Origin: an uncultured Bacteroidia bacterium
GTDB taxonomy: Bacteria; Bacteroidota; Bacteroidia; Bacteroidales; UBA932
Length of the DNA: 64,000 nt
Direction: 5' to 3'
Assembly: GCA_902774145.1 (NCBI GenBank)
Contig: CACYHC010000006.1
Location: 1-64,000, forward strand
The notes under the pieces were generated by a model. It was not told where the DNA came from and ran no database searches. It was given only the letters and a program-made list of their open reading frames with translations. Of this stretch, positions 56,313-64,000 are shown piece by piece (within the stretch, counting starts at the first letter, position 1; the number at the start of each line of letters is the position of its first letter). The position numbers were made by a program, and so were the translations under genes.

Positions 56313-57879
56313 AGCGCGAGAAGGCCTGGTTGATTATACTCTTGTACTCGGGATAATAGTAGATGATCCGTTCCCGCAGCGTCTGGCGGTCCGCCACCTC
56401 CGCATCCAGCGCCTTGAAGACCTTGAAACGGGTAATGCCCCGCTCATCCAGCCAGGAAAGAATCTGCGGGTGGAACCAGTAGGAGTAACCATAGCCGAGT
56501 CCGTTCCCGTAGCGCTTGTTCATCAAGGCCGTCTGGACACTGTAGGCCCACATCTCCGCCACGGCCACATAGCCGCTGTTTTCATCCTGCTCACTGCCGT
56601 AAGACATCGTGCCCGCCGAAGCGAAGGACTTGAGCATAAATTCCGCGAGGGGATCCCAAAAGTCATTCCCCACCTTGGTGTAATGGCTGGCGTGGGCACA
56701 TTCGTGCAGCACCAGAGAATAGATGTCCTGGCAGTCGCTGCAGCTCTTCAACCCGATGACCAGGTCCGGCAGGAACATCTTCACGAGCGAAGCGTACGAC
56801 CCCAGCCACTGCCCCACGAGCGTCTGGTCAATCAGGCAGCCGTGTTGCATCATCACCGCCCCGCTGACGTCCAGGAACTGGAAACACCAGATGCGCAGAT
56901 TGTCCGGCGGCATATTGATCGACTCGCCGCCGTCGCCGCTGCAGGACGCGAAATAATCCCAGCAGGCATTGTTGATGACGCTCCGGCAGAACAGGCTGCG
57001 CTCCGAATGCGCGTCGATCGTCACGCTCACCCCTTCCGGTCCCGCCGTTCCGAGCGTCGATACCGAGGCGGGGATGAGGATGAAATTGAAGCCCGTCGCA
57101 AAGCCCTTTTCGTTCTTAAAGACAATGCGATAGCGCATTTCCGTGGAAAAGGCGCGGTTCAGGCGGTAATGCCCCTTCTCGTCCGTAAAGCCCTTGCCGA
57201 TCTTGACAAAGGAATTGCAGACGACCATTACCCCGTGTACGCCGACGGGATCCGCCCCGGCGGCCGGATCCACCAGCAGAATATCACCTTCGGCGTGCAC
57301 GGCAGCGGCGGTTCCGTCCCGCGACGCATCGGCGAGCAGGGCTCCGTTGCCGGTCAGGCGGTAGGCTTCCCGCTCCACCGCCGTCCAGTCGATGCCGTCC
57401 GCCCGCGAGCCCGGGTCATTTTCGGCGATATAACATTCGTCCAGCACCTCACAGCGAATGCCCTCCGGCAGCGGAAAATCCGCGCTCACCACGGCATACT
57501 GCCAGGTAATGGCCCCTTCGGGAACCGCCGGGTCGTGATAATAGTCACCTTCGCGCAGGATGCGGTAATCCACCGGGTGGTCCAGCAGCGTCAGCCCCAG
57601 GGACAGAAGGCGGTCCAGTTGCTCCCGGTCCGCCGGAAGGAAGCGGATATAGAGATCCGTCGGTTCGGGAATCACCCGCTCAGAACGGGTCGGATACAGG
57701 TTCTGCAGGGCCCGGGAAATGTTGTCCACCGAATAGGGGTCTTCGAGCTGCTCGCCCAATACGATCATCCCGTGTTCCAGTTCCGCAGCGGGAGGAACGG
57801 GACCGTCTCCTCCCGGGGAAGCGGCGTTGCAGGCCGCGAGGGCCAGGGCCGCAAAAAGCAATAAAAAAATCCGTTTCAT
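56305..57879 (-). CDS. Putative zinc metallopeptidase lipoprotein (HExxH)
   Basis: A 524-residue lipoprotein (signal ending LALAAC|N). I do not recognise a named family. The middle (about 215-255) looks like a carboxypeptidase-regulatory-type beta-sandwich (VGVHGVMVVCNSFVKIGKGF). The C-terminal half has HECAH at residues 392-396 and a downstream Glu in AVAEMWAYS (442), as in gluzincin zinc peptidases. The motif and the hydrophobic flanks make catalysis plausible but not certain. Own promoter (57905-57912); co-transcribed with the DUF3575 gene. Confidence 0.75.
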   Translation of the reverse strand: MKRIFLLLFAALALAACNAASPGGDGPVPPAAELEHGMIVLGEQLEDPYSVDNISRALQNLYPTRSERVIPEPTDLYIRFLPADREQLDRLLSLGLTLLDHPVDYRILREGDYYHDPAVPEGAITWQYAVVSADFPLPEGIRCEVLDECYIAENDPGSRADGIDWTAVEREAYRLTGNGALLADASRDGTAAAVHAEGDILLVDPAAGADPVGVHGVMVVCNSFVKIGKGFTDEKGHYRLNRAFSTEMRYRIVFKNEKGFATGFNFILIPASVSTLGTAGPEGVSVTIDAHSERSLFCRSVINNACWDYFASCSGDGGESINMPPDNLRIWCFQFLDVSGAVMMQHGCLIDQTLVGQWLGSYASLVKMFLPDLVIGLKSCSDCQDIYSLVLHECAHASHYTKVGNDFWDPLAEFMLKSFASAGTMSYGSEQDENSGYVAVAEMWAYSVQTALMNKRYGNGLGYGYSYWFHPQILSWLDERGITRFKVFKALDAEVADRQTLRERIIYYYPEYKSIINQAFSRYE

Positions 57880-57904
57880 ACTACCTCGTATTTTGGTTAC
57901 GGGG

Positions 57905-57912
57905 CAAATGTA
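57905..57912 (-). promoter_or_regulatory. -7 box for the peptidase-like lipoprotein gene
   Basis: TACATTTG, exact consensus, 25 nt before the ATG at 57879. Its -33 region falls inside the deoC terminator hairpin. Confidence 0.5.
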
Positions 57913-57924
57913 CGAAGCGGAGTG

Positions 57925-57947
57925 CCGTTGAAAATTTTTTTCAACGG
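57925..57947 (-). terminator. Terminator-like hairpin after deoC
   Basis: CCGTTGAAAA / TTTTCAACGG with a 3-nt loop, 17 nt past the deoC stop. The A/T run is inside the stem and no U-tract follows, so it may be inefficient. Confidence 0.6.
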
Positions 57948-57963
57948 CTAAGTTATGAAAAAT

Positions 57964-58854
57964 TTAAAAATAACTGACCGTTTGCTTCTCGATGGCGCTC
58001 ATCAGGCTGTTTCCCAGGCGGCTCACGCCCAGCCGGAACAGACTCTTGTCCAGCCACTGCTTCCCCAGCACCGAGGAGACGATCAGGTAGTAGCCCATCG
58101 CGTCTTTCGCGTTTGAAATACCGCCGGCCGCCTTGAAACCCACTTTCCGTCCGGTCGCCGCGCAAAAGGCGCGAATCGCCTCGCACATCACATACGCGGC
58201 TGCGGGGGTCGCGTTCACGCTCACCTTTCCCGTCGAGGTCTTGATGAAGTCGGCGCCCGCTTCCATTGCGAGCAGCGACGCTTCGGCAATCTTGTCCGCC
58301 GATACGAGCAGCCCCGTCTCCAGAATCACCTTCAGGACCACGCTGCGGCCGCAGGCGGCGGCTTCTTCGTCCACCCCCGCGCGGATAGCGGCGATTTCGG
58401 CGGAAGCGGCTTCCTCATCCCCGGCCAGGAAATCGCCGAGCGAAAGCACGATATCCACTTCATCGGCACCGCCGCGGACCGCGAGGCGGCTCTCCAACAC
58501 CTTCACCTCCGGAAAACTCTGGGAAGCGGGAAAGCAGCCGGCCACCGTCGTGACGTGCAGCCTGGCATCGGCGCGCGCCTCCGCCACCACCGGCGCGAAA
58601 TTGGGATAGACGCAGACGGAAGCGGGCAACGGATAGTCCGGATAGCGCCCGGGCAGGTCATTCACCTTCGCCACCAGTTTCTGCACGGAAGCTTTCGTAT
58701 CCGAGCTGTTCAGGGTGGTAAGGTCCATCAGCGAAAAGCAGGCGAGCAGGGACTCGCGGGTGGTCAGGGCGTCCACCTGTCCGGCGATGGTCTCCAATGC
58801 AGCCGCCACCGCGCTTTCATCCGGCTTATAGCCGTATTTGTCGAGAAGTTTCAT
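57964..58854 (-). CDS. deoC: Deoxyribose-phosphate aldolase
   Basis: Splits 2-deoxyribose 5-phosphate to glyceraldehyde 3-phosphate and acetaldehyde in deoxynucleoside catabolism. The 296-residue TIM barrel shows DEVDIVLSLGDFLAG, VVLKVILETGLL, and FIKTSTGKV with the Schiff-base lysine, then KVGFKAAGGISNA with the second active-site lysine. It fits the salvage theme of the tandem dNK genes. Last gene of the ftsY-pheT-DUF4296-deoC run, 2 nt after DUF4296. Confidence 0.96.
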   Translation of the reverse strand: MKLLDKYGYKPDESAVAAALETIAGQVDALTTRESLLACFSLMDLTTLNSSDTKASVQKLVAKVNDLPGRYPDYPLPASVCVYPNFAPVVAEARADARLHVTTVAGCFPASQSFPEVKVLESRLAVRGGADEVDIVLSLGDFLAGDEEAASAEIAAIRAGVDEEAAACGRSVVLKVILETGLLVSADKIAEASLLAMEAGADFIKTSTGKVSVNATPAAAYVMCEAIRAFCAATGRKVGFKAAGGISNAKDAMGYYLIVSSVLGKQWLDKSLFRLGVSRLGNSLMSAIEKQTVSYF

Positions 58855-58856
58855 AT

Positions 58857-59363
58857 TTAGTCAAATTCAAAACTATACGTATCTTTTTCCGAAGGGTCGG
58901 AGGAAACGGACAGTGTGGAATCCGCCGGCTCGAGCGCATAGCGCAGGGAATCCCGGTAAGCGTCCAGCTGCTGCCAGCGCCCCTCCTCGGGAATGGTCAC
59001 CAGGCGTTTCAGCCGCTCTTCCTCCTCCGCCGCCAGTTGCTTTTCCATGGCCTTGCGGCGGCGGTCCAGCTGGGCGGCCGATTTCTTCAGGATCTTCGCA
59101 TACGAGGCGGGGTCTTCCAGATAGTAGTACACGCTCGCGTCATAATCCTTGAAGGAATAGCCGTATTTCTTGAAGACCGCACCGTAAAAGAGCGTCGTAT
59201 CCGCCTGGGTTCGGTACTCCGGGTGGTCGCGCAACCACTGGTCGGCCACCAGCATATCGGCGTACAGGCGCGCAAACTTCCGTGCCGGGATAATCCGCCC
59301 GCGGCTGCAGGAGAGCGGCAGCAGGACAAGCCCCAGGAGCAGGATATGGCGCAGCGTCCGCAT
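58857..59363 (-). CDS. DUF4296 lipoprotein
   Basis: A 168-residue lipoprotein (signal ending LVLLPLSC|S) of DUF4296, a small Bacteroidota family of unknown function. The N-terminal half carries the family pattern (FARLYADMLVADQWL, FKKYGYSFKDYDASVYYYLEDP), followed by a charged helix (AAQLDRRRKAMEKQLAAEEEER) likely to be a coiled coil. Its start codon shares one base with the pheT stop (TAATG). Confidence 0.85.
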   Translation of the reverse strand: MRTLRHILLLGLVLLPLSCSRGRIIPARKFARLYADMLVADQWLRDHPEYRTQADTTLFYGAVFKKYGYSFKDYDASVYYYLEDPASYAKILKKSAAQLDRRRKAMEKQLAAEEEERLKRLVTIPEEGRWQQLDAYRDSLRYALEPADSTLSVSSDPSEKDTYSFEFD

Positions 59364-61804
59364 TATCTCAGGCTGGCGCCGAATTCGCGGGTGTAGGCGT
59401 CGAGGATGCGGGTCATCACGCGCTCCACATCGGCGTCGGTAAGGGTCTTCTCATCGTCGCGCAGGACGAAGCTCAAGGCATACTGCTTCTTGCCCGCAGG
59501 AATCTTGTCCCCGCGATATACGTCGAAGAGTCCGACGCTCCGCAGCAACTTTTTCGCATTCTTCAGCGCACAGGCGCGAAGGTCCGCGTAGGAAACGCCT
59601 TCGTCGAGCAGGAGCGCCAGGTCGCGCCGCACCTCCGGGAAGCGGGGCAGTTCCTTGAAGGCCACCTTGTCGCGCTTCACCAGCAGGAACAGCGTCCGCC
59701 AGTCGATTTCCGCCGCAACGACCGGCTGTTTTACGCCGAAGCGTTTCGCAAAGGCGGGGGCCACGACCCCGACCGTCGCCAGGGGGCGTCCCTCGCCGGG
59801 GAGTTTATACACGACCCCTTCCGCATAGATATCGGCGGGAGCGGGCTCCGTCCACATCGCATAGAGGTCCGCGCCATAGCGGCGGAGCAGCATCGCGACA
59901 TAACCCTTCAGGAGGAAGAAATCGCTGCTGCGCGGGGCGCCGTTCCAAGATTTTTCGGGCGTTCCGCTCATCATCAGGCAGAAAACGGGATGCTCCTCGT
60001 AGCCGGAGAGTTTCTGCGGGTCTCCGTCGGGCAGCCGGCGGTACACCGACCCGTATTCGAAGGTCCGGAGCGTATAGCACTGGCGGTTCACATTGTACGC
60101 CACCGTCTCCAGGCCGCCGGGCACCAGGCTCTGGCGCAGCACGTTCAGGTCCGAACTGAGCGGATTGACAATCTTCACGCAGGCCTCTTCCGGGAAGGTT
60201 TTCAGGGAAGCGTAGGCGCTCTGCCGGGTCAGGGAATTGTTCATGATCTCCGTGAAGCCGTTCGCCGCCAGGAAAGCGGACACGGCATTGCGGACCGCTT
60301 CCGGCTCCGGAGTGGGCGTCGCATTCACCGACATCTTCATATGCTGCGGCAACGCGATGTTGTTATAGCCGTAGATGCGCAGGATTTCCTCCACGACGTC
60401 GCACTCCCGCTGTACATCCACCATATAGCTCGGCGCAAGCACCACGGCACCGTCCGTGCGGCGCTCCACGAATTCATAGGCCAGCGCGTCGAGGATCGTC
60501 TCGACGGTCTCCCGGCCGATGCTTTGGCCGACGAACGCGTCGATGCGGGCATAATCCAGCTCGATGCGGGCGCGCTGGAAAGGCTTGGGGCAGACTTCGA
60601 GAATCTTGCCCGAAATGCTGCCGCCGGCGCATTCCTGGATCAGCAGGGCCGCACGCTTGAGCGCATAGCGGCACACGAGCGGGTCGGCGCCGCGCTCGTA
60701 GCGGAAGGACGCGTCGGTCTGCAGGCCTTCGCGGCGCGCGGTTTTCCGGATCGACGCGGGATCGAAGTACGCGCTTTCGAGGAAGACATTGACCGTAGCG
60801 TCGGTGACGCCGGAGTCAAATCCGCCGAATACGCCCGCGATGCACATCGGACGCTTTTCGTCGGCAATGACCATATCGCTCGCCTTCAGGCTGCGGTCCA
60901 CCTCGTCGAGCGTCTTGATCGGCTCGCCTTCGGCCGCACGGCGCACGACCACCTTCCCCCCGCCGATACGGTCGGCATCGAAGGTATGGAGCGGCTGCCC
61001 CAGTTCGAACAGCACGAAATTGGAAATATCGACGATATTGTTGATGGGACGCAGGCCGATGCTCATCAGGCGCTGCTGCAGCCATTCGGGAGAAGGACCG
61101 ACCTTCACGCCGCGGATGCTGAGTCCGGTGTAGCGGGGTGCGCCCTCGCTGTCCAGTACCTCGAGCGTAATGCCGTCGCCGGGGCCTTCGCAGAAAGCCT
61201 CCACGGAAGGACGGACGAGTTCGCAGGGTTTGCCGTTGAGTTTCAGCCAGGCGTACAGGTCGCGGGCCACACCCCAGTGGGAAGAAGCATCCACGCGGTT
61301 GGCCGTAATTTCATACTCGATGACGGCTTCCGACTCCAGTTTGAGATATTCCTTTGCGCTGGTGCCGACGGGGGCGTCCTCGGGCAGCACCATAATGCCG
61401 TCGTGGCTGGAGCCCAGGCCCAACTCATCCTCGGCGCAAATCATTCCGAAGCTCTCGACGCCGCGAATCTTGGACTTTTTGATCTTGAAATCCCCGGGGA
61501 GCACGGCGCCGATGCAGGCGAGCAGCACTTTCTGCCCGGCCGCCACATTCGGCGCGCCGCAGACGACGGTCAGGGGTTCGCCCGTCCCGGCATCCACTTT
61601 CGTAATATGGAGATGGTCGCTGTCGGGATGCGGTCCGCATTCCAGCACTTTCGCCACCACGACGCCGGCAAGACCGCCGGGAATCCGTTCCGTCTCTTCC
61701 AGGGCATCCACCTCGATACCGATGGACGTCATCGCCTCCGCCACCTCGGCGGGCGTGAGGTCGCACTTCAAATAATCCTTCAGCCAGGAATAACTCAGTT
61801 TCAT
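59363..61804 (-). CDS. pheT: Phenylalanyl-tRNA synthetase beta subunit
   Basis: The 813-residue beta chain of the (alpha-beta)2 enzyme. Domains in order: N-terminal B1 and EMAP-type tRNA-binding domain (VVVAKVLECGPHPDSDHLHI), B3/B4 editing domain, B5 (IYGYNNIALPQHM follows), the catalytic-like core, and a C-terminal ferredoxin-fold anticodon-binding domain (FPEVRRDLALLLDEGVSYADL). pheS is not next to it or elsewhere in the window. Starts 4 nt after ftsY. Confidence 0.97.
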   Translation of the reverse strand: MKLSYSWLKDYLKCDLTPAEVAEAMTSIGIEVDALEETERIPGGLAGVVVAKVLECGPHPDSDHLHITKVDAGTGEPLTVVCGAPNVAAGQKVLLACIGAVLPGDFKIKKSKIRGVESFGMICAEDELGLGSSHDGIMVLPEDAPVGTSAKEYLKLESEAVIEYEITANRVDASSHWGVARDLYAWLKLNGKPCELVRPSVEAFCEGPGDGITLEVLDSEGAPRYTGLSIRGVKVGPSPEWLQQRLMSIGLRPINNIVDISNFVLFELGQPLHTFDADRIGGGKVVVRRAAEGEPIKTLDEVDRSLKASDMVIADEKRPMCIAGVFGGFDSGVTDATVNVFLESAYFDPASIRKTARREGLQTDASFRYERGADPLVCRYALKRAALLIQECAGGSISGKILEVCPKPFQRARIELDYARIDAFVGQSIGRETVETILDALAYEFVERRTDGAVVLAPSYMVDVQRECDVVEEILRIYGYNNIALPQHMKMSVNATPTPEPEAVRNAVSAFLAANGFTEIMNNSLTRQSAYASLKTFPEEACVKIVNPLSSDLNVLRQSLVPGGLETVAYNVNRQCYTLRTFEYGSVYRRLPDGDPQKLSGYEEHPVFCLMMSGTPEKSWNGAPRSSDFFLLKGYVAMLLRRYGADLYAMWTEPAPADIYAEGVVYKLPGEGRPLATVGVVAPAFAKRFGVKQPVVAAEIDWRTLFLLVKRDKVAFKELPRFPEVRRDLALLLDEGVSYADLRACALKNAKKLLRSVGLFDVYRGDKIPAGKKQYALSFVLRDDEKTLTDADVERVMTRILDAYTREFGASLR

Positions 61805-61808
61805 ATCT

Positions 61809-62702
61809 TTACTTTAAATCTTCCGGATTAAACAATTTTGCAATGAATTTCTCTTTTTCGAAAGGCTCGATGTCCGCGATGCCCTCCCCCGTCCCGATGA
61901 AGCGGACGGGAACGCCGAAACGGTCCGACACGCCCACCACGACGCCACCCTTGGCGGTACCGTCGAGTTTGGTGAGCACCAGGGAAGTTACGGACGTGGC
62001 ACGGACGAACTCCGCCGCCTGGGCGAAGGCGTTCTGGCCGGTGCTGGCATCCAGCACCAGCATCACCTCCTGCGGGGCGCCGGGAAGCACCTTGCCGATG
62101 GAGTTGCGGATCTTGGAGAGTTCGTTCATCAGGTCCGTACGGTTGTGCAGGCGGCCCGCCGTGTCGATAATGACGACATCCGAACCCCGCGCCACCGCCG
62201 ATTTCACCGTATCGTACGCCACGGCGGCCGGGTCGGAGCCCATCTGCTGCCGGACAATCTCCACACCGGCCCTTTCCGCCCAGATGACCAGCTGGTCCAC
62301 GGCGGCTGCCCGGAAGGTGTCACCCGCGCCGAGCAGGACCTTGTATCCCTGTTTGCGATACCAAAGCGCCAGTTTCCCGATGGTCGTGGTCTTCCCCACG
62401 CCGTTCACGCCCACCACCAGGATCACCAGCGGGCCCTGTCCGGGAACCGGAAGCAAGGCGTCCGGAGCGCTCTCCGGCACCAGGGCGGCGATTTCTTCGC
62501 GCAGCAGCTTAACCAACTCGTCGAAGGACATATACTTGTCCCGCTGCACCCGTTCCTCCAGGCGGTCGATGACCTTCAAGGTCGTATCCACGCCCAGATC
62601 GGATTCCACGAGCGCCTCCTCGATGGCGTCCAGGGTATCGTCATCCACCCGGGACCGGCCGGCAATGGCCCGGCCTATCTTCTGAAAAAAACTCAGTGCC
62701 AT
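61809..62702 (-). CDS. ftsY: Signal recognition particle receptor FtsY
   Basis: The 297-residue SRP receptor GTPase that docks ribosomes at the membrane. It is the short form, with a helical N domain and no acidic A domain. G motifs are VNGVGKTTTIGKLA, DTAGRLHNRTDLMNEL and TKLDGTAKGG. The ATG at 62702 (MALSFFQKIG) fits the family N-terminus. In many Bacteroidota ftsY follows rpmB-rpmG; here it heads pheT-DUF4296-deoC. Confidence 0.96.
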   Translation of the reverse strand: MALSFFQKIGRAIAGRSRVDDDTLDAIEEALVESDLGVDTTLKVIDRLEERVQRDKYMSFDELVKLLREEIAALVPESAPDALLPVPGQGPLVILVVGVNGVGKTTTIGKLALWYRKQGYKVLLGAGDTFRAAAVDQLVIWAERAGVEIVRQQMGSDPAAVAYDTVKSAVARGSDVVIIDTAGRLHNRTDLMNELSKIRNSIGKVLPGAPQEVMLVLDASTGQNAFAQAAEFVRATSVTSLVLTKLDGTAKGGVVVGVSDRFGVPVRFIGTGEGIADIEPFEKEKFIAKLFNPEDLK

Positions 62703-62708
62703 AGCCTG

Positions 62709-62716
62709 CAAAGTTA
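62709..62716 (-). promoter_or_regulatory. -7 box for the ftsY operon
   Basis: TAACTTTG, exact consensus, 6 nt before the ATG at 62702; TTTT lies at the -33 position 19 nt upstream. Confidence 0.5.
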
Positions 62717-62754
62717 ACAATCTGCCGGGAAAAATAAAAAAAGATTATATTTGC

Positions 62755-62781
62755 AAAAAAGGCGAAGATTGCTCCCCGCCT
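62755..62781 (-). terminator. Terminator of the Rpn-type nuclease gene
   Basis: Short stem AGGCG/CGCCT followed by TTTTTT on the minus strand, 17 nt after the stop. Confidence 0.6.
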
Positions 62782-62797
62782 CAGATGTTTTCACAAC

Positions 62798-63745
62798 TTA
62801 TAGTGCTATCACCGTTTCAATCGGGAGGGCTGTAATGTCGGCAATCTCACCTGCATCCATGCCCCTGGCCTTCAAATTTCTGGCAATAGCTTGCGCGGTT
62901 TCACTTGCCCCCTTGGCAAGACCTTCCTGCATTCCTTCCTGCATTCCTTCCTGCCGGGCAAACCACTTTTCCGATTTGATATCGAAGGCGTTTCTCATAT
63001 TTTTAAAGTATTCAGCTTTTTCATTTTTATCCATTCCTTCAACCCGGACTGCTTTCAACAAACGCTGCAGGATATCGCCCCCCTCGCTTAACCTTATCTC
63101 CAACTCCCGGCTCAAACCGCCCAGATTCTTCAGGATGTAAAGCCACCAGTCACGAACGCTTTCCAACTCTTCCTCCTTCTTCGTAAACCGTCCCAGTTCG
63201 ACATAGCGGAAATGCAGCGCCTCAGTCATCTTCTCATCGTTGTCGTCTTCCCGAATAGCGTAGGAGGAAATCACTTTCCCAGGGTTGTCATGATTCCAGT
63301 CCCGATCATGGACAAGTGCGAAGTTAGTAAAAGATAAGATATAAACATCATTTAGGGTGTAATTATTTGACCCGCCGGAATGAATTTGTTCGTCTATGGG
63401 CCAGGTGGCGTAGTAGAGCATCCTATCCAAATAGTCTGGGCGGGCATTGTACTGAGCCTCGACGACAACGGCACGGCCGCCCGACGTCATACAACTGACA
63501 TCAAATACGCTGTTTACCAGCTCCTCGTCCCTCCCGATATGCTCCTGCGGCCCCAGTGAAACTGAAACAATATTCAGTTCCGGCAGGAACTGCTGAAGTA
63601 GCGCCAGTAGAAGGTCTTTCCTTTTCTGCGAGCCGAAGAATAGTTTGAAATTGCGGTCAATCATCAGGTCTACATAGGGACCCGGTTTCTTGTTGCGAGG
63701 TTCTTCCGTCCTGGTGCCGGGCACCTTGGTTACAAATTCTTTCAT
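62798..63745 (-). CDS. Rpn family PD-(D/E)XK nuclease / putative transposase
   Basis: A 315-residue member of the Rpn/PD-(D/E)XK recombination-promoting nuclease group. Seen: the N-terminal LMIDRNFKLFFGSQKRKDLLL, then Asp82 in VFDVSCM and Glu96-x-Gln98 in VVVEAQYN as the nuclease core, LDRMLYYA, and a C-terminal tail with QEGM QEGM QEGL repeats. E. coli Rpn proteins nick DNA and promote RecA-independent recombination. The gene is more AT-rich than its neighbours and stands alone, consistent with transfer. No terminal inverted repeats frame it. Confidence 0.88.
   Translation of the reverse strand: MKEFVTKVPGTRTEEPRNKKPGPYVDLMIDRNFKLFFGSQKRKDLLLALLQQFLPELNIVSVSLGPQEHIGRDEELVNSVFDVSCMTSGGRAVVVEAQYNARPDYLDRMLYYATWPIDEQIHSGGSNNYTLNDVYILSFTNFALVHDRDWNHDNPGKVISSYAIREDDNDEKMTEALHFRYVELGRFTKKEEELESVRDWWLYILKNLGGLSRELEIRLSEGGDILQRLLKAVRVEGMDKNEKAEYFKNMRNAFDIKSEKWFARQEGMQEGMQEGLAKGASETAQAIARNLKARGMDAGEIADITALPIETVIAL
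62922..62953 (-). repeat. 12-bp tandem repeat inside the Rpn gene
   Basis: The unit CCTTCCTGCATT (plus strand) occurs 2.7 times in a row and encodes the QEGM repeats. Copy changes would stay in frame and only alter tail length. Confidence 0.85.
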
Positions 63746-63762
63746 ATCCTTTCCTTTTTATG

Positions 63763-63790
63763 GGTTCATCGTTCCGCGAAACTATGAACC
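63763..63790 (-). promoter_or_regulatory. Weak promoter with inverted repeat before the Rpn gene
   Basis: TAGTTTCG (63777-63784 on the minus strand) is one base off the -7 consensus, with CTTG about 21 nt upstream. It is framed by GGTTCAT/ATGAACC (63763-63769 with 63784-63790), a possible operator or hairpin. The remaining 63791-63889 is AT-rich with no gene seen. Confidence 0.3.
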
Positions 63791-63889
63791 ACAACCCGAA
63801 AAGACAAGCATCCAACGCGTCCAGAATGCAGATTTTAATGTTTTATGTTCATTTTTAACGTTTTTGATATTCGGATCTTGTACCAAACG

Positions 63890-63919
63890 AAAAACGCCCG
63901 CTTTTCGCGGGCGTAAAAC
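63890..63919. terminator. Bidirectional terminator
   Basis: Perfect 8-bp stem ACGCCCGC/GCGGGCGT (63894-63901 with 63907-63914) with a 5-nt loop, A-run before and T-like run after on both strands; ends the partial minus-strand gene at the right edge. Confidence 0.85.
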
Positions 63920-63939
63920 AATTCACACTAAGGATTCGA

Positions 63940-64000
63940 TTACTTCTTCTCGAAGAATTCTTTCGCCTTGGCTTCCTCGACGAGCTGCTCCGTGAAGACG
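63940..64000 (-). CDS. 3' end of an unidentified gene (truncated by window)
   Basis: The last 19 codons of a minus-strand gene, ending EEAKAKEFFEKK and TAA, followed by a clear terminator. The Lys/Glu-rich helical tail recalls C-termini of trigger-factor-like or other cytosolic proteins, but it is too short to assign. Confidence 0.5.
   Translation of the reverse strand, partial: VFTEQLVEEAKAKEFFEKK

Noticed and set aside
62746..62753. Exact TATATTTG box on the plus strand
   Set aside because: No plus-strand gene follows; it would transcribe antisense to the Rpn gene. Probably chance in an AT-rich spacer, although an antisense RNA cannot be excluded.
62798..63745. Complete insertion sequence around the Rpn-type gene
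   Set aside because: No terminal inverted repeats or target-site duplication could be found on either side.

Overview
The window comes from the chromosome of a member of the Bacteroidota, most likely a gut or rumen Bacteroidales with GC-rich coding DNA. Supporting signs: repeated Bacteroidota-type -7 boxes (TAnnTTTG) ahead of first genes, no clear Shine-Dalgarno sites, many SPII lipoproteins, a fimbrillin (FimA/Mfa-type) pilus operon, and families largely restricted to this phylum (DUF3575, DUF4296, DUF4906, DUF5119). The genus is not determined. Almost everything lies on the minus strand; only three genes (10568-11104, 17546-18199, 22810-24840) are on the plus strand.

Layout, left to right (minus-strand operons read right to left). 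307-9852: serC-serA-DUF1015-recQ-dnaG-metG, six genes with gaps of at most 12 nt. 9919-11220: a YigZ/IMPACT gene, divergent from a pRiA4b ORF-3-like gene, then a large branched palindrome. 11219-17489: two tandem deoxynucleoside kinases, a long-chain acyl-CoA synthetase, a sugar MFS permease, a ROK sugar kinase and an FKBP lipoprotein. 17546-18199: metallo-beta-lactamase hydrolase. 18187-22768: uvrA, a short nucleoside kinase and a phosphodiester glycosidase. 22810-24840: RNase R. 24801-33083: a four-gene operon of a degenerate isopropylmalate-synthase homologue, a TIM-barrel/acyl-CoA-synthetase fusion, pyruvate:ferredoxin oxidoreductase and rsgA. 33338-34648: enolase. 34793-47936: an eight-gene fimbrial operon. 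48111-49340: a VWA lipoprotein. 49410-51303: groES-groEL. 51409-55475: ppdK-glyA. 55647-55729: tRNA-Leu(CAG). 55758-57879: a putative zinc-peptidase lipoprotein and a DUF3575 protein. 57964-62702: ftsY-pheT-DUF4296-deoC. 62798-63745: an Rpn-type nuclease in AT-richer surroundings. 63940-64000: the 3' end of an unidentified gene.

Functionally this is mainly housekeeping DNA (serine synthesis, replication and repair, nucleotide salvage, glycolysis and pyruvate metabolism, protein folding, translation) with one clear accessory block, the fimbrial operon. The parts most worth a second look are: (1) the 29206-33083 gene pair, in which an IPMS-fold protein lacks its signature catalytic and metal-binding residues and is translationally coupled to a two-domain TIM-barrel/AMP-ligase and to PFOR; (2) a ten-base G tract sitting where the -33 promoter element of the fimbrial operon should be; (3) a DUF1015 protein with a ParB/SerK-like DGHHR motif locked into the serine operon, which has no serB in view; (4) two structured intergenic palindromic elements.
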